From contig NC_030678.2 of assembly GCF_000004195.4 (NCBI RefSeq), positions 81,938,904-82,002,903 of the forward strand: a stretch of DNA of 64,000 bases. The letters run 5' to 3'. Made by a program: the position numbers and the translations under genes. Below the pieces are notes generated by a model. It was not told the DNA's origin. It did no database searches and was given only the letters and a program-made list of their open reading frames with translations. The DNA is from Xenopus tropicalis (lineage: Eukaryota; Chordata; Amphibia; Anura; Pipidae). Numbering within the stretch: the stretch's first letter is position 1; each line of letters begins with the position of its first letter. Positions 12,841 through 24,480 of this stretch are shown piece after piece.

Positions 12841-13054
12841 CTCTTAGTACAAGTTGATCCAGGGACTGGTCCGATTGCCATCTTGGAGTCAGGAAGGAAT
12901 TTTTTCCCCTCTGCGGCAAATTAGAGAGGCTTCAGATGGGGTTTTTTTGCCTTCCTCTGGATCAACTAGTAGTTAGGCAGGTTATATATAGGCATTATGG
13001 TTGAACTTGATGGACGTATGTCTTTTTTCAACCCAACTTACTATGTTACTATGT
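11641..13054 (+). mobile_element. 5'-truncated CR1-type LINE with intact 3' end
   Basis: The reverse-transcriptase frame is followed by a 3' UTR of about 210 bp typical of frog CR1 elements: GTCAGGAAGGAATTTTTTCC, CTTCCTCTGGATCAACT, TTGAACTTGATGGACGTATG. The tail consists of TTACTATG repeats (13038-13054), equivalent to the short terminal repeats that end CR1. The 5' side breaks off within the RT domain at about 11641, the usual result of incomplete reverse transcription; the endonuclease and first ORF are absent. No clear target duplication was found, as expected for CR1. Confidence 0.9.
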
Positions 13055-16000
13055 ATGTACAGTACATTATAATCTCAGTCACAGTGGGAGAGAAAATACA
13101 AGCTAGTTGTGCACATAATGTGTTTATCTGGTGCCCTAATCGGCCTATTTGCTGTGGAACACTAAAGATCCATTTAAAAGAATATCTGTTTAACACTGTT
13201 ATAATGCCGGCGAGACTTCTGCCAAGGGGTAATGAGGTCAAATACTTCTGCCACTCTCATTCCAATGTAGCTAAGGACCAAAATACGGCCCACCCATATT
13301 TATAAATTCTCACCATGTCCAAGCTATTCCTGCCCTGCAGCAGAATCACACATTGAATCATTACACACAGTAATGAGAGAGTAAGGGGGGTAAAGACACG
13401 GTTTATATTAATATTGCAAAGAAGCAGGCCAAAAGGCTACTGGAAACCTTCAGTTCCACTTCCTGAAGTAGATTAAATTCACAGACCATTGGAGCTTTAG
13501 CCAAACAGCACAGAGTCTGTAAAAAACTAATGACCTCTTTTTTAATGTCCATAAGTCTTAAATTTTTAAATGGGTCTACATTTTGAGCATACAGAGAATA
13601 AAGAAATGTAATAAAGAAACGTTACTGGAATTGGTTTAGGACATTATAAGCCCTATGGTTCAGAGTTATCCTTCCTTCCCTGTCTATCTTACTGTGTATT
13701 TATTTTCAATTACTGCAATGATTGCCTCCCTGTTTGTACCATTATAGGACTGTTCAGCACTGCATTTAGATTGTAAGCTCTTCTGGATAGTCACAGGACC
13801 CTCTTTACCTCTTCTATCAGTTATTTGTTGCTTTGTATGAAAATCTGTATGTTCATTGTATGCACATGTGTGCTGTGGAATATGTTGGCACTTTATAAGC
13901 ATTACATGTGTTAATAATAACAATAATAATATACGATAGTGCTATATAATGTTTTCAAAGTATTTACAGTATACAATGTAAATGTATTCATGAGAGGTTC
14001 ATGTGCCCAGTCCAATGCAATTATAAAGACGCCTCAACATTGGGATTTGTACCAAATTGCAGTTGCCCAGTGATAGTGACACATCTAATCTTGATGTAAT
14101 AGTTTGTACAATAGAACAGGCCTGGGCACACTCAAATAAATTTTGTAAAACCTCTTTTTAAACCCCGTTTTGGTTTTATTTGTGAAGAGTCCAGGATTTT
14201 GTCACACAGGGATTGTGAGGTAACCAGGAATGGTTCTCAGAAAGACTGAAGCCTTTTAATCACCTAATCACCAATGCCCTGCTTTAGTACCCTGCTGCAC
14301 ACACTGACGTGCTCTGAAATAATTTATGCAAGGATTGTGCAAATTATTTCCCTTAGGGGCAGACTAAGTTTCCCATTTTCCTTGGTGCATGTTAATCTGA
14401 CAAGCAGTTATTCTATGCACACACGTTCCCTCCATCTGCCGACCACCAAACACTTATTAACTTTGTCTAATGTTCAGTGGAAAGTGGGAAGAGCGGTAAA
14501 AAGCAGTCTGTGGCAAACAGGAGAGATCAGTTCAAGGGCTTTCTAACATCAGAGCTGCGCTTAGCAACATTTGACTTTTGTTATCTTTATGTGTGCCAAC
14601 TGTGTTCGGATGTGTACACAGACTTGAAATCTGGTATACTTAATGCTGTGGACCTGGGGATTGGTAATGGCAAGGGAAGCTTTTTCTTCACTGCAGTCCA
14701 GACTGGCAATCTGTGGATTCTGGCAAAGGCTGCTATAAGATCCTATAGACAGTCAGTCCTAATTTGGAAGACAGGGCAGGAGGTTTTGACCCGACAGCCC
14801 TTCACAAAACCGGGCTCTACGGGTCAAAACCAGACAGGTGGCAACCATACTGGTAAAGGCAATTCTTGACCTGAAAAATGTGCATTCAAATAATCATGTC
14901 AATGAACCATGGCAGTAGCAATTTTGTGCCCCAGCCATATCTATTATGAATTGCAGCTCCCATTCATATAATTAATACAAAGATAAATAGATACTAACAA
15001 CAGTATGTACAGAATAAGTTTTATCAAGATCAAAGTGACTTAGCAACGTTGGAATTTTTCTGTATTTAAAAAATATACCTTGTTAATAGGGTCTGAGGGT
15101 GACCAGAAATGATTCAGCTTTATGAAACCTTTCATTTTTTGTGTGAACTGTCCTCTTTATAAATCGCTTAGAAATTGGATACATCTTGCCTTTTTTTTTT
15201 TAGAGTTATTGCAGATATATATCTTATAGAATGGATAAAAGGAACAGAAAGATGGAGCTGTAAATATTCCCAGTCCCTGATGATCTTTTGGAGTAATGTA
15301 ATGGATGAAAATTTTGCCCCCCAGTCTAGTAACCCATAGCAACCAATAATCATTTAGCCTTTGCTTGGAAAGCAAAATCTGATTGGTTGTTCTGAGTTAA
15401 GAATTCTGGGGCAAAATGTACTTCTATTAAATTTTCATTTGATTTTTTTCAACCCCTATTGTAAAATACAAGGATATTAGAAATATTTCAGCACATGAAT
15501 AAATTGAAACTTTTTGTCCATTGTCATTCATCCTGTTCTGTATAAGAAGGGCATACATTTTACAATACAGCGTATTGGACACAGTGGTTGCACATTATTC
15601 TGCCTGTGTTAACATGTACAGTGCAGAGATAAACACTGCTGTCTATATGCACACATTGGCCTGTCAGTACCAAACAGGCAGTCACTGCTCTGCATACAAT
15701 CACACTGCCTGTCTCATTTCCCCCACCAATGGGGCATGTAACATATGTCCAGAGGATATCTGCCAGCCTGAAAAATGATGGCTGCATTCCCCTCTCTGAC
15801 TATCCTTCCTTAAGGCTCTCTCTCATCTGCTCAGGTGATCCTTAGGCAAGAGCATTAAATCTTCTCTGTCTGAGACACCTCAACGCACATCCCGCCTCTG
15901 GCTTTCTCTCCTTCTCTCTCCCTCCCTTTCCCTTGTCTCTTTCTCCCTCACTCCAACCTGCTGGATCAGCACAGAACTTGAACCTTACCATGCGTTAACC

Positions 16001-16505
16001 CATCTAGTCTCAACACATATCCTAATCTTTTACATTTAAAGAAGGACGTGTAATGGAAGCATAAATATAAATACATCAGCATATTACTGAAGTGATTTTA
16101 TTACTGAATGCACTTTTTTTTTTTTTTAGAAAATTTCAAATTTTCAAGTTTATAGAACTGTTGTAGAGTACTAAGAAAACTCAGATTGTCAGATTTGTAC
16201 CATAACCTTTTTGTTGAGTTACTTTAGGTCAGTGCTCTTGTAAAATCATGACCTATGACATCACAGTAACCTCAGCATTGTACTTTTGAAAAGGCCAATG
16301 CTAGCAGTACTTCCATGTGTGGCAGGGGTTATTAGCCTGCATGTCATATAAATGAAACCAACTAAACCTCCCTACCCCAACTCATGTCCAGTTAGGTCCA
16401 GCTCATGCTTAAGTTAGACCATTATCTTGATCTGGGGTAGGGGCTCTAAAATAAACACCTTCCCTGCCTAATGTCCCTTCATCTATATTGTGTATATAGA
16501 AATAG
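13055..16505. other. Intergenic, fragments of repeats and possible conserved stretch
   Basis: No gene is recognised. 13768-13925 holds the end of a SINE-like repeat (TAGATTGTAAGCTCTTCTGG ... TGTTGGCACTTTATAAGC). About 14692-14780 is a third copy of the repeat paired at 1691-2190. 14200-14600 is repeat-free and enhancer-like. 15895-15955 is a CT-rich tract. Confidence 0.5.
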
Positions 16506-17091
16506 GGGTTGATTCACTAAAGGGTGATAAAACGAGCGCTATTTATAGCATGCGCTAAAAAATTATTTATCGCTTCTTATTTTTTGCGACTTAACGCTCG
16601 ATTCACTAAAGGACAGGCATCATAATTAAGATGCAATATTCTTTGCGTTATTTAACTAGCGATGAGCGTTTTTCTTGCGTTAATTCCTGCCGCATGAGTT
16701 ATTTCCCGCTGCGCTCGATATATTACCATTTCCCTGAAAACTGGAGGATGCATCACTCTAGGGCCAACACATACTTCAAAATATCCCACTGCAAAGTCCA
16801 TGTTGTGTTGCCAAAAGCTCACGAACCACAATTTTGTTTAAGTACCGCCTGCCCCAAGTAGGTTTTAATATTCACACAGTCTAATGCGATATTTAGCACG
16901 TTTAATGCTTCATATGTGTTTGTGAATCATGCGTTAGTATTATTTCTCTGCGAGACTTAACGCAATGCGAGGTAAATAACGCTTTTTTGCGCATGCGAAA
17001 TTACTTCGATGAATCGGAACTTAATTATCGCATGCTTTTTAATGCAAAAAAGCATGCGATAAGCGTTATCGCCCTTTAATGAATCAACCCC
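16506..17091. mobile_element. Inverted-repeat DNA transposon, GGGGTTGATTCA termini
   Basis: The left end is GGGGTTGATTCACTAAAGGG and the right end CCCTTTAATGAATCAACCCC, a reverse-complement pair. The trinucleotide ATA flanks both sides (16503-16505 and 17092-17094), giving a 3-bp target duplication. The interior is rich in GCGATAA, GCGTTA and AACGC words, a composition unlike the flanks. It has no transposase frame and is non-autonomous. The 3-bp duplication would fit a Harbinger-like system, but the superfamily is not proven. Confidence 0.75.
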
Positions 17092-18589
17092 ATAGTATCC
17101 TCACTTTGTACAAATTTTATGGTGACACCAGGAGCAGATTAATATGGTTTTCATTATGTATGTTCACCCAAACCAGATTATTAGGTGGTTATTCTTGACC
17201 ACTTGAAACATTCGGATATCACATTGGTTGGATGGAAATGTTGTTGCCAAATGACCACACTCGGCCCAACATTTAAATCAGTCTAATTTTACCCACAACA
17301 TATTTTAATCAGCTTAAGATAATGAAAACCGATGCAGCATTTCCTCTAGAGTGGTCCTGAAATGATAACAATTTATACAACTTTTTCAAAACTTTGATTG
17401 TAAGCTCTGTCAGGCAAGAATACATTGTACCTCAAATGCTACTGGATTCACAGAAAACCTTGGTAGGTTTAAATAAACAAATATTTATTAGGAAAGACAA
17501 TACCATTAACCATTTTGAGACTCCTGGTTACTAGAAAACAAGACATCCTACCAATGTGTCACTACTGATTTTCTATTTTGGCAGAAAATTCCATAACCTG
17601 ACTACCTTTAGGGCACTGGCATCTTGAACATTTTACCCCCCATGGTTTTTACCAGCCCAAACAGCCTCAAATTGTTCTGTGTTCTTCATGAGAATGGCCT
17701 GAAAATGTGTGTTAGTATGGCAGTGCAAATGTTCACACAAAGATCTCCTGATATGCACTTGAATAAGCATTTTAAAGCACTTGCTATAGGTAGTAAGGAA
17801 TGGAGATTTTAGCAATATAACCACATGCAGTGACATAACTAAAGCCCCTACAAGCCAGGGTGCCAAATTTGCACCAGGCCCCCATTCCTTGAAGTTGCAC
17901 CTCCCATTGTACTTACTGTAGTTTACAGAATGTTGTTTTATCCATGTTGGATCCCATTGGGAGGGTGGGCCCTGGCTCAGTTGCATAGCTATTCCCCCTG
18001 GTAATTCTACCAATTCCTTCATTTCTGGGCTGCTTAAAAATGCAATAAGCAAAAAGCCCATGTGCCATTGCCCTTAGACTAAATAGACATTCATGCACTG
18101 TTAAAATCCCCTTTCCTTCTGTCTTGGTAAATGTTCCCCCAGTCCTCTGCACAAGCCAATGTTTTTAATTAATATATATATTTGTACATATTGAGCATGT
18201 TTCCTTTAAAGCTTCTTTTTATGTGATATGAAGGGCAACCTCTCTTTGTAAGTTTGATAATCTATTTCCTTAATTAATTCCTCTTAACATCTCTGTTTTT
18301 TCCATCAGGTCAAACGTGCAAATGTGCTGTATATAGTTTGGCTAAATTTATACCATATGAACTAGAATTAGCTTGCTAGTTACTACAGCCTCTGCATGTG
18401 ATTATAAACATATTGAGCCTCATCTGTGCTTTATCTGCAAAATTCAATACAACATCATATTTCTTTAGTACAAATGTCAGTAGACACAGTGTAGTAATCC
18501 ACAAACAACCAATTAGATTTTGCTTTTATTTTCTATGCAGTAGGCTGATCAAATCATATTGCTGATTGCTTGCTATTCACACTAGAAGT
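17092..18589. other. Intergenic, no gene seen
   Basis: The open frames at about 17633-18061 on the minus strand have no recognisable motif and no codon-like constraint visible by eye. A SINE-tail word (ATTGTAAGCTCTGTCAGGC) occurs near 17398. Confidence 0.45.
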
Positions 18590-18866
18590 ATGGGACCTGT
18601 TTTTTTCCAGATAAGGGGTCTTTCTGTAATTTGGATGTCTATACCTTAAATCTGCTGAAAAAACATTTAAATATTAATTAAACAGGATTGTTTTCTGCTC
18701 CAATAAGCATTCATTATATTTTAGTTGGGATCAAGCACAAGGTAGTATGGTATTTTAACAGAGACTAAGGAAATGGTTTTTGAAGATTAGCATTATTTAT
18801 TTATAATTTGGAACTTTATAAAATAATGGGTTTCTGGATAATGGATCCCATGCCTTTTGTATAGTA
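18590..18866. repeat. CAGGTATGGG-type repeat, diverged copy
   Basis: It runs from GTATGGGACCTG through TTCCAGATAAGGGGTC, GCTCCAATAAGCATTCATTA and GGGATCAAGCACAAGGTA to GGATAATGGATCCCATGCC. The two ends are complementary, marking the whole repeat as an inverted-end element. Confidence 0.7.
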
Positions 18867-19027
18867 GCCCCAGTACTTTGCATACTGCCCATGACTCTGT
18901 TCAGTAAAATACAATGGAATGCTGATTTATCTGCTATTGTTGGTAAGCCAAGCTGCCTTTGTCTCACAATAACAGATCAGTGTGATATCATAACAAAACT
19001 AGAATGTGTAGAAACTGTGTCTACTCT

Positions 19028-19397
19028 AAAGGTGGCCATACACGAGCAGATCCGCTCGCTTGGCAATGTCGCCAAGCGAGCGGATCTTCCCCCGATATCC
19101 CCACCTACGGGTGGGCGATATCGGGGAGCATTTAGGTAAAAAAAAAAAATAATCCGATCGTTTGGCCCTGGGGCCAAATGATCGGATTATGTGGGCGGCA
19201 ATGGGGCAGTAACGAGCCGATGCGGTCCCCGATCCGACCAGATTTTCTAACCTGGCCGATCGAGATCTGGCCAATTTCAGGCCAGATATCAGTCGGCCAG
19301 GCCGCTCTGCTCTCCCCATACATGGGCCGATTAGCTGCCGAATCGGTCCAAGGGACCGATATCGGCAGCTATAGTCGGCCCGTGTATGGGGACCTTT
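19028..19397. mobile_element. MITE made of consecutive hairpins (AAAGGTGGCCATACACG family)
   Basis: The ends AAAGGTGGCCATACACG and CGTGTATGGGGACCTTT are inverted repeats. Inside are several perfect or near-perfect hairpins one after another: AGATCCGCTCGCTTGGC with its complement, CCCGATATC with GATATCGGG, and AATCCGATC with GATCGGATT. Related copies occur at 22178-22454 and 29004-29295, with more distant relatives at 43491-43837 and 46475-46822. Confidence 0.8.
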
Positions 19398-20458
19398 ATT
19401 TATTTTCATGATTGTTCATTCAAGCTACTTTATAAAATAGAAGCTATTGTTAATTTCCTTTTCTGAGGCGAACCATACAATCCAGGAATAAAAAGTACAG
19501 GTATGGGATACGTAATCTAGAATGCATGGGTGTGGAGCTGTCCAGATAACTGGGCTTTCTGTAATTTGGAACATTGTGGTTAAAAATCACTGATATATTT
19601 AGACGCTGAAAACAATGCAATCTATAAAATGGATTTATTTATGGGTTCGTTGTTATCAAACACAAGATATTTCCTTATTATTACAAAAGGAAAAGGAAAT
19701 AGTCAATAAGAAGAATTGCTTCCAATAGACTGTATGGTATTATATTATAAGTTTTTGGGTCTTATGAGTTTTTGTACAATAGATAGGCTATGGAGCCAGG
19801 AATGGGGTGGGCAGTTTTTACCTGGGTTACTAGATCCAATATCTAATTTGTATGAATTGTTAATTACATTGAGGTGTGATTTGCTCTCAGCTATCCTATG
19901 TCTAACATTTATAATGGCTTGTAAGGAAGGAAGTGTAAACACATTGACAGACACCTGAAATAAATTATTGCAAAATGGTATTAGTAGTTTTCATTCAACC
20001 AACCCATGATAATATATAAAGAGTGGATTACTGTCTTACAGAACATTCCTGCTGCCTATTTATTTTGTGTTTATATTCAGATTGAAGGTACCATATTCCT
20101 TGGCTCTTCAATAGTATTCGCAATGGTCCATTGCAGAACTGAAGCCTCTATAAATGAATCTCCACCTTTATGCATTATTCTGTACTTTTATTGAGCTTTA
20201 CTTTAGACAGACATTATAAAAACCTACTGCTCATATGAATGAATGCAAATACACAGAGAAGGAATATTCTGTGTATGCAATAAGCTGTGATCAAACAGTG
20301 TACTGTATTCTGGTAAACCCTACTCATTTATGTGGTATATAATTGTTTTTCCAGCCTGCTTAAAAAATGTTATTGAAAACTCTGTTTCAAGGACCAGTTT
20401 CATCTGAAATAGATTTTTTATGTGAAAGTCACAGAGCTACATGAGAGTAACTGTAAAT
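19398..20458. other. Intergenic with a CAGGTATGGG-repeat remnant
   Basis: About 19498-19720 begins TACAGGTATGGGATACGTAA and is a degraded member of the CAGGTATGGG family. The remainder shows no gene. The ORF pair near 19716-19958 overlaps on opposite strands and has no family resemblance. Confidence 0.45.
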
Positions 20459-20787
20459 CAGGGCTGTATTTAGGTCCAGGCCACCCTAGGTATCAGACCA
20501 AAATATGCCCGCTATGTCATGTGTGTGACGTCACACACATATGCACCTATGTCACGGAAGTGATGTCATGCGTAGCGTGCCTGTGACTTCGCTTCTCCCG
20601 AGTGACCCGACCCCCAACCCCTCACCCTCCCACCTCCGTCACCGGATTTCCTATGGAAAACTGTGGCGGAGGCTGGGGGCATATATATTTTAAATTATAA
20701 AACTAGTATATAGGCACCGAGGGCTCCCCCCAAAACCTGCAACCCTAGGCACAGGCCCTTGAGTGCCTTAATATAAATACAGTCCTG
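20459..20787. mobile_element. hAT-like non-autonomous element with CRE palindrome
   Basis: The ends CAGGGCTGTATTTAGG and ATATAAATACAGTCCTG are imperfect inverted repeats with hAT-style CAGG...CCTG tips. The interior is GC-rich. A clear 8-bp target duplication could not be seen, so the assignment is tentative. It contains a perfect 22-nt palindrome centred on TGACGTCA at 20519-20540. Confidence 0.55.
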
Positions 20788-22177
20788 ACTGATTACAGAA
20801 CTGTCTCCAATAATCTCTGCACTACTTGTCAGTATGTGCTGTTTGTTCCTCCTAAGGCAGCTGATGTATCTGATCAGCGTTAATATTCTCTGAAAGTCAT
20901 AATGGCTTAGAAAGATAACTTTCACTCTGTGGATCAACAGTAATATACATAGCACTTATTATTTTGATGTATATTACGGAAACACAAAGAGATTTATACT
21001 CTGGCTATTGTACATAATGCATTTAAATTTTACAGATTATAAAATAAATATAGGGATGTGTCAGCTGTGATGCCTCAGTCTCGGAACAAAGATTCTCTTG
21101 AATCCCCATTATTAAGTGACCTGCGGTTAGGATGCATACAGATTACACAGCGCTGTCCCAAGAGGTATGAGTGACAGACAGTAGCATCATCCTGATAACT
21201 ACGCACTGCCTTATACCTCATTATATTTGGAATAATAACGCCTCCTTTTTTAATGACATCGGCTCTCTGTCCTTTTGGGTTTTCCTGGGGCATCTGCAGC
21301 AAAGATCTTAAAAAATAAAAGCTGAAAACTTTGCAAGACTGACTGTGCAGTCCTTTGATTGGGTACTGACACTGGCAATGGAGATGCTCCTGGGCCTTAG
21401 GAAATGTTGCTGGAGAAACAGAGGGGGGAGTGATGGATTGTATTTATAACAATGCTAATAGAACATGGAATCATGGGACGCAAAACTTCTCTCTGAAGGA
21501 TATATAAATGCCTTCCAGGGGCTACTTAAAGGTCTACAACCTTCTTCCACTGCAAAATCTTAAAGAAATTGTGTTGGTGTTTTATGGTTGAACCCATCAC
21601 TGGCTGGGGCTTATTTGATTTAATTTTAGATTAATGGGCAAGTAACATCCTAGTTGTCAGACTTTTCTGTCTTTGTATTAAGCATAAGGCTTCACCATTC
21701 TGCCATTTTTCACAGCTTACAGCTCTTTGCCACAGTCCCTCTTTAAAATACCTTTCTAGGTTCCAGTGACACATCTCTGCTCCTTAGGACTTAGAACATG
21801 TGCAGAGCACCACACTGGGGCAATTTGGGCATTTACCATAGAGGCCAAAGGTAACTAGGCCTGGTACAGCAGGAATTAGTACAAATGTTTGTTAAGGTAC
21901 TGTCAATAGTTCAAACACACTTTATTGTTGTTTAATGGTCACAGAAATTTCATGCTCCAGTGCAGGGCTTGAATGAGAAATGCCTTTGGGCTAAAATGCA
22001 GTGGAAAAATATTTGGATTGCATGATTCCCATGGGGATGTTACCTTGCCTAGATCAACACAAGCTATAAAAACATCCCTGTTGTATAGGCACCGCTACCC
22101 TCGGGTAGATCACTGCAGTTTTCCTTGGAAGAATAGGAGGATAATGGAAGGCAAGTTTACTTTGAATAGGGAACTGT
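20788..22177. other. Intergenic, no gene seen
   Basis: No repeat or gene is recognised with confidence, and short frames on both strands have no motif. Confidence 0.45.
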
Positions 22178-22454
22178 AAAGGTGGCCATGCACAGGCAGA
22201 TTTTAGCTGCTGATTTGAGTCCTTTAGACCAATTCGGCAGTTTATCTGCCCGTGTATGGGCACCCCGACAGGTTTGATTTTCCATTGGATTAGGGACTGC
22301 ATAGGCTTGTTGATGCAGTCCCCGATCCAATGGCACCGATGCCCACCATTGTAATTAGCCCGATATCGCCCACCTTTAGGTGGGCTATCAGGAGAAGATC
22401 CGCGTGCTTGGCAACCTTGCCAAATGAGCAAATCTTCCCATGTATGGCTACTTT
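22178..22454. mobile_element. MITE of the AAAGGTGGCCATACACG family, copy 2
   Basis: Starts AAAGGTGGCCATGCACAGG and ends CATGTATGGCTACTTT. It shares TTTTAGCTGCTGATTTG, ATCTGCCCGTGTATGGGC and GATATCGCCCACC with the other copies. Shorter and more diverged than 19028-19397. Confidence 0.7.
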
Positions 22455-23001
22455 AACTTCTCAGACATAGGACACCTGGCTATTAGAAGCTGCACAGCTC
22501 CTTTGTGCCCAAAGATAAAAAAAGGAAAAGTTTACATTTTTTCTCTCCCCCATAATAATTCAGGGGCATCCATGTAGCCTTATAGGTGTTGTTGAGTTAC
22601 AATCACATTGTAACAGGGTTGCAGTGTCCAAATGCTGCTGAACTACAACTTCCAGAATTGGTCTGATGCCAATATAACATCACCTGTCTCCATTTACATT
22701 TTTACATTCTTCTGAGGCTCTTCTGAGTCCCAGTCCATTATACATAGCTGCTACACTTATGTGAGGCCTGACAGTTGCCCCTGCTTGCACCCTTAAAAAC
22801 AGTTCTGCTGTCCTTTATATTAATAACTATACAATAATGAGCCAATCTGGATGCACACTGTATCTGACTAACCCTGTACCAAATATTGACTTAACTATTA
22901 CTTGTGCACTTATATAGCTATACTAGCTAGCACTACTAGCTTCCTGGAGAGGTATTCCATAGTTGAAATTGTGAAAGATAATGCAGAGCATTGTTGTATA
23001 G
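22455..23001. other. Intergenic, no gene seen
   Basis: Contains the word CTGAACTACAACTTCCAGAA near 22648, resembling a ZNF143-type site, but in a setting that looks like old repeat. No exon is apparent. Confidence 0.4.
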
Positions 23002-23308
23002 CAGGGGTCCCCAACCTTTCTTACTCATGAGCCACAGTCAAATGTAAAAAGACTTGGAGAGCAACACAAGCATCATAAAAGTTAATGGAGGTGCGAAATA
23101 AGGGCTAAGATTGGCTATTAGGGAGCCTCTATGCACACTATCAGCTCACAGGGGCTTTATTTGGTAGTAAATCTTGTTTTTACTCAACCAAAACTTGCCC
23201 CCAAGTCAGGAATTCAAAACTAACTACCTGGTTTGGGTGCACTGAGAGCAACATCCAAGGGATTGGTGAGCAACATGTTGCTCACGAGCCACTGGTTGGG
23301 GATCACTG
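23002..23308 (-). mobile_element. hAT element (CAGGGGTCCCCAACC family), copy 1
   Basis: Ends CAGGGGTCCCCAACC and GGTTGGGGATCACTG are inverted repeats. They are flanked by TTGTATAG (22994-23001) and TTGTACAG (23309-23316), an 8-bp target duplication with one mismatch, as expected for hAT. The orientation is opposite to the copies at 38289-38602 and 56556-57610. It has no transposase. Confidence 0.85.
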
Positions 23309-23432
23309 TTGTACAGAATATAATTAAAGGTGTGTCTACTAATACTTACATTTATTATTATATGGGGGCTTAAATGGTATCTCTCCCTTTTTATCAAGAG
23401 GAAAAAATATGTCACTTAATCTCAGCCTACAT

Positions 23433-23673
23433 CCTCAACTTATGCCTGTGCTTGCGTGGGTTTCTTGCAGGTACTTCGGTTTCCTTTTTACACTCCAAAA
23501 ACATAAAAGTAGGTTAATTGGCTCCTAATAAAAAATTGTCTTAAAGTGTGAGTCTGTGAATGTGTGTGTCTGGTGCTAGATTGTAAGCTCTGCTGGGGCA
23601 GGGCCTGATATGAATCATGTATGGTGTATAATTTCTGTAAAGGTGCTGCATAATATGTTGGCACTAAAGAAAT
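23433..23673 (+). repeat. SINE-like dispersed repeat
   Basis: Landmarks are CACTCCAAAAACATAAAAGTAG, AGGTTAATTGGCTCCTAAT, TAGATTGTAAGCTCTGCTGG and a 3' end GTTGGCACTAAAGAAATAA, typical of a very common frog retroposon tail (usual form GGCGCTATATAAATAA). Related copies are at 32620-32806 and, as a 3' fragment, 13768-13925. Confidence 0.65.
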
Positions 23674-23867
23674 AAGGTCTCTGGCACACGGGGAGATTAG
23701 TCGCCCGCGACAAAACTCCCTGTTCGCGGGTGACTAATCTCCCCGAGTTGCCTTCCCCTGCCATCCCACTGGCGACAATGTAAGTCGCCGGTGAGATGGC
23801 ACACGCGGCGGCGCGATTTCGCGCAAATCCTTTTTCGGCGATTTCCCGAAATCGCGCCGCCGCCTTA
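23674..23867. mobile_element. GC-rich hairpin MITE, copy 2
   Basis: Same structure as 8177-8340: CTCTGGCACACGGGGAG, the hairpin with one mismatch in the right arm, GTCGCCGGTGAGATGGC, and the CGCGCCGCCGCCTTAG end. It sits exactly at the 3' end of the SINE-like repeat and just before an AT microsatellite. Confidence 0.75.
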
Positions 23868-24199
23868 GATGCCTTCATATATATATATATATATTTGTAA
23901 TATTAAATTTTATATATATTATATATAATGTGTTTTTGTGTGTCTATATATATATATATAATGTACACAAACATATATATGCATAGTCTGATTTCTGTGC
24001 ATGAGGTGTTTGAATTCATGCAATTAAGGATGTATTGCAGTGTCTTCCAAAAAGTTGTGTTTTGCCACCTGAAACTGAAAAAAAATAATGGAGTCTGGTA
24101 GGAATAACAAAATAAACAATACCATTTCTACCTGCCTGCCATATTCCAGAGAGACTGTGTGTGATCCCATAGCAGAGAAAGTGTTAAAAAAGAAAGCCC

Positions 24200-24480
24200 A
24201 TGTGCATCTTACCCCAGGAAAAAAAAAAGAAAAACAGCATAATAATTAAAAGATGCCTCGAAACCGTCTTAGAAAAGCATAAATTGTGAAGATGAAAGAA
24301 AATGATTAAAATAATTAAATACTTGGAGTTGACATGCAGAGGCAGCCTCTCGCCAACGGACATTTGTCGGTAATTAGTTAATTAATCCTAACACAAATTA
24401 TGAGCCATAGCAAACCAGTGAGGCTGAACGGAGCCGGCTGTTCAGAATTAAAACTTAGAGTAGAAAAAGGGGAATAAGAG
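24200..24480. promoter_or_regulatory. Candidate conserved non-coding element
   Basis: Repeat-free sequence with dense homeodomain-like words (GTAATTAGTTAATTAATCC at about 24371) and a mixed, non-biased composition. It resembles developmental enhancers, but conservation cannot be tested here. The neighbouring regulatory-rich gene by synteny would be tfap2e beyond psmb2. Confidence 0.3.

Noticed and set aside
17633..18061. 142-codon minus-strand frame
   Set aside because: No recognised domain, no splice or poly(A) context, and low-complexity composition; chance frame likely.
19026..19409. 127-codon minus-strand frame
   Set aside because: Coincides exactly with a hairpin MITE; frames occur on both strands because of the palindromes.
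22640..22670. ACTACAACTTCCAG word as a ZNF143 site
   Set aside because: It lies in the gene desert with no promoter context; the same word type is common in old repeats.
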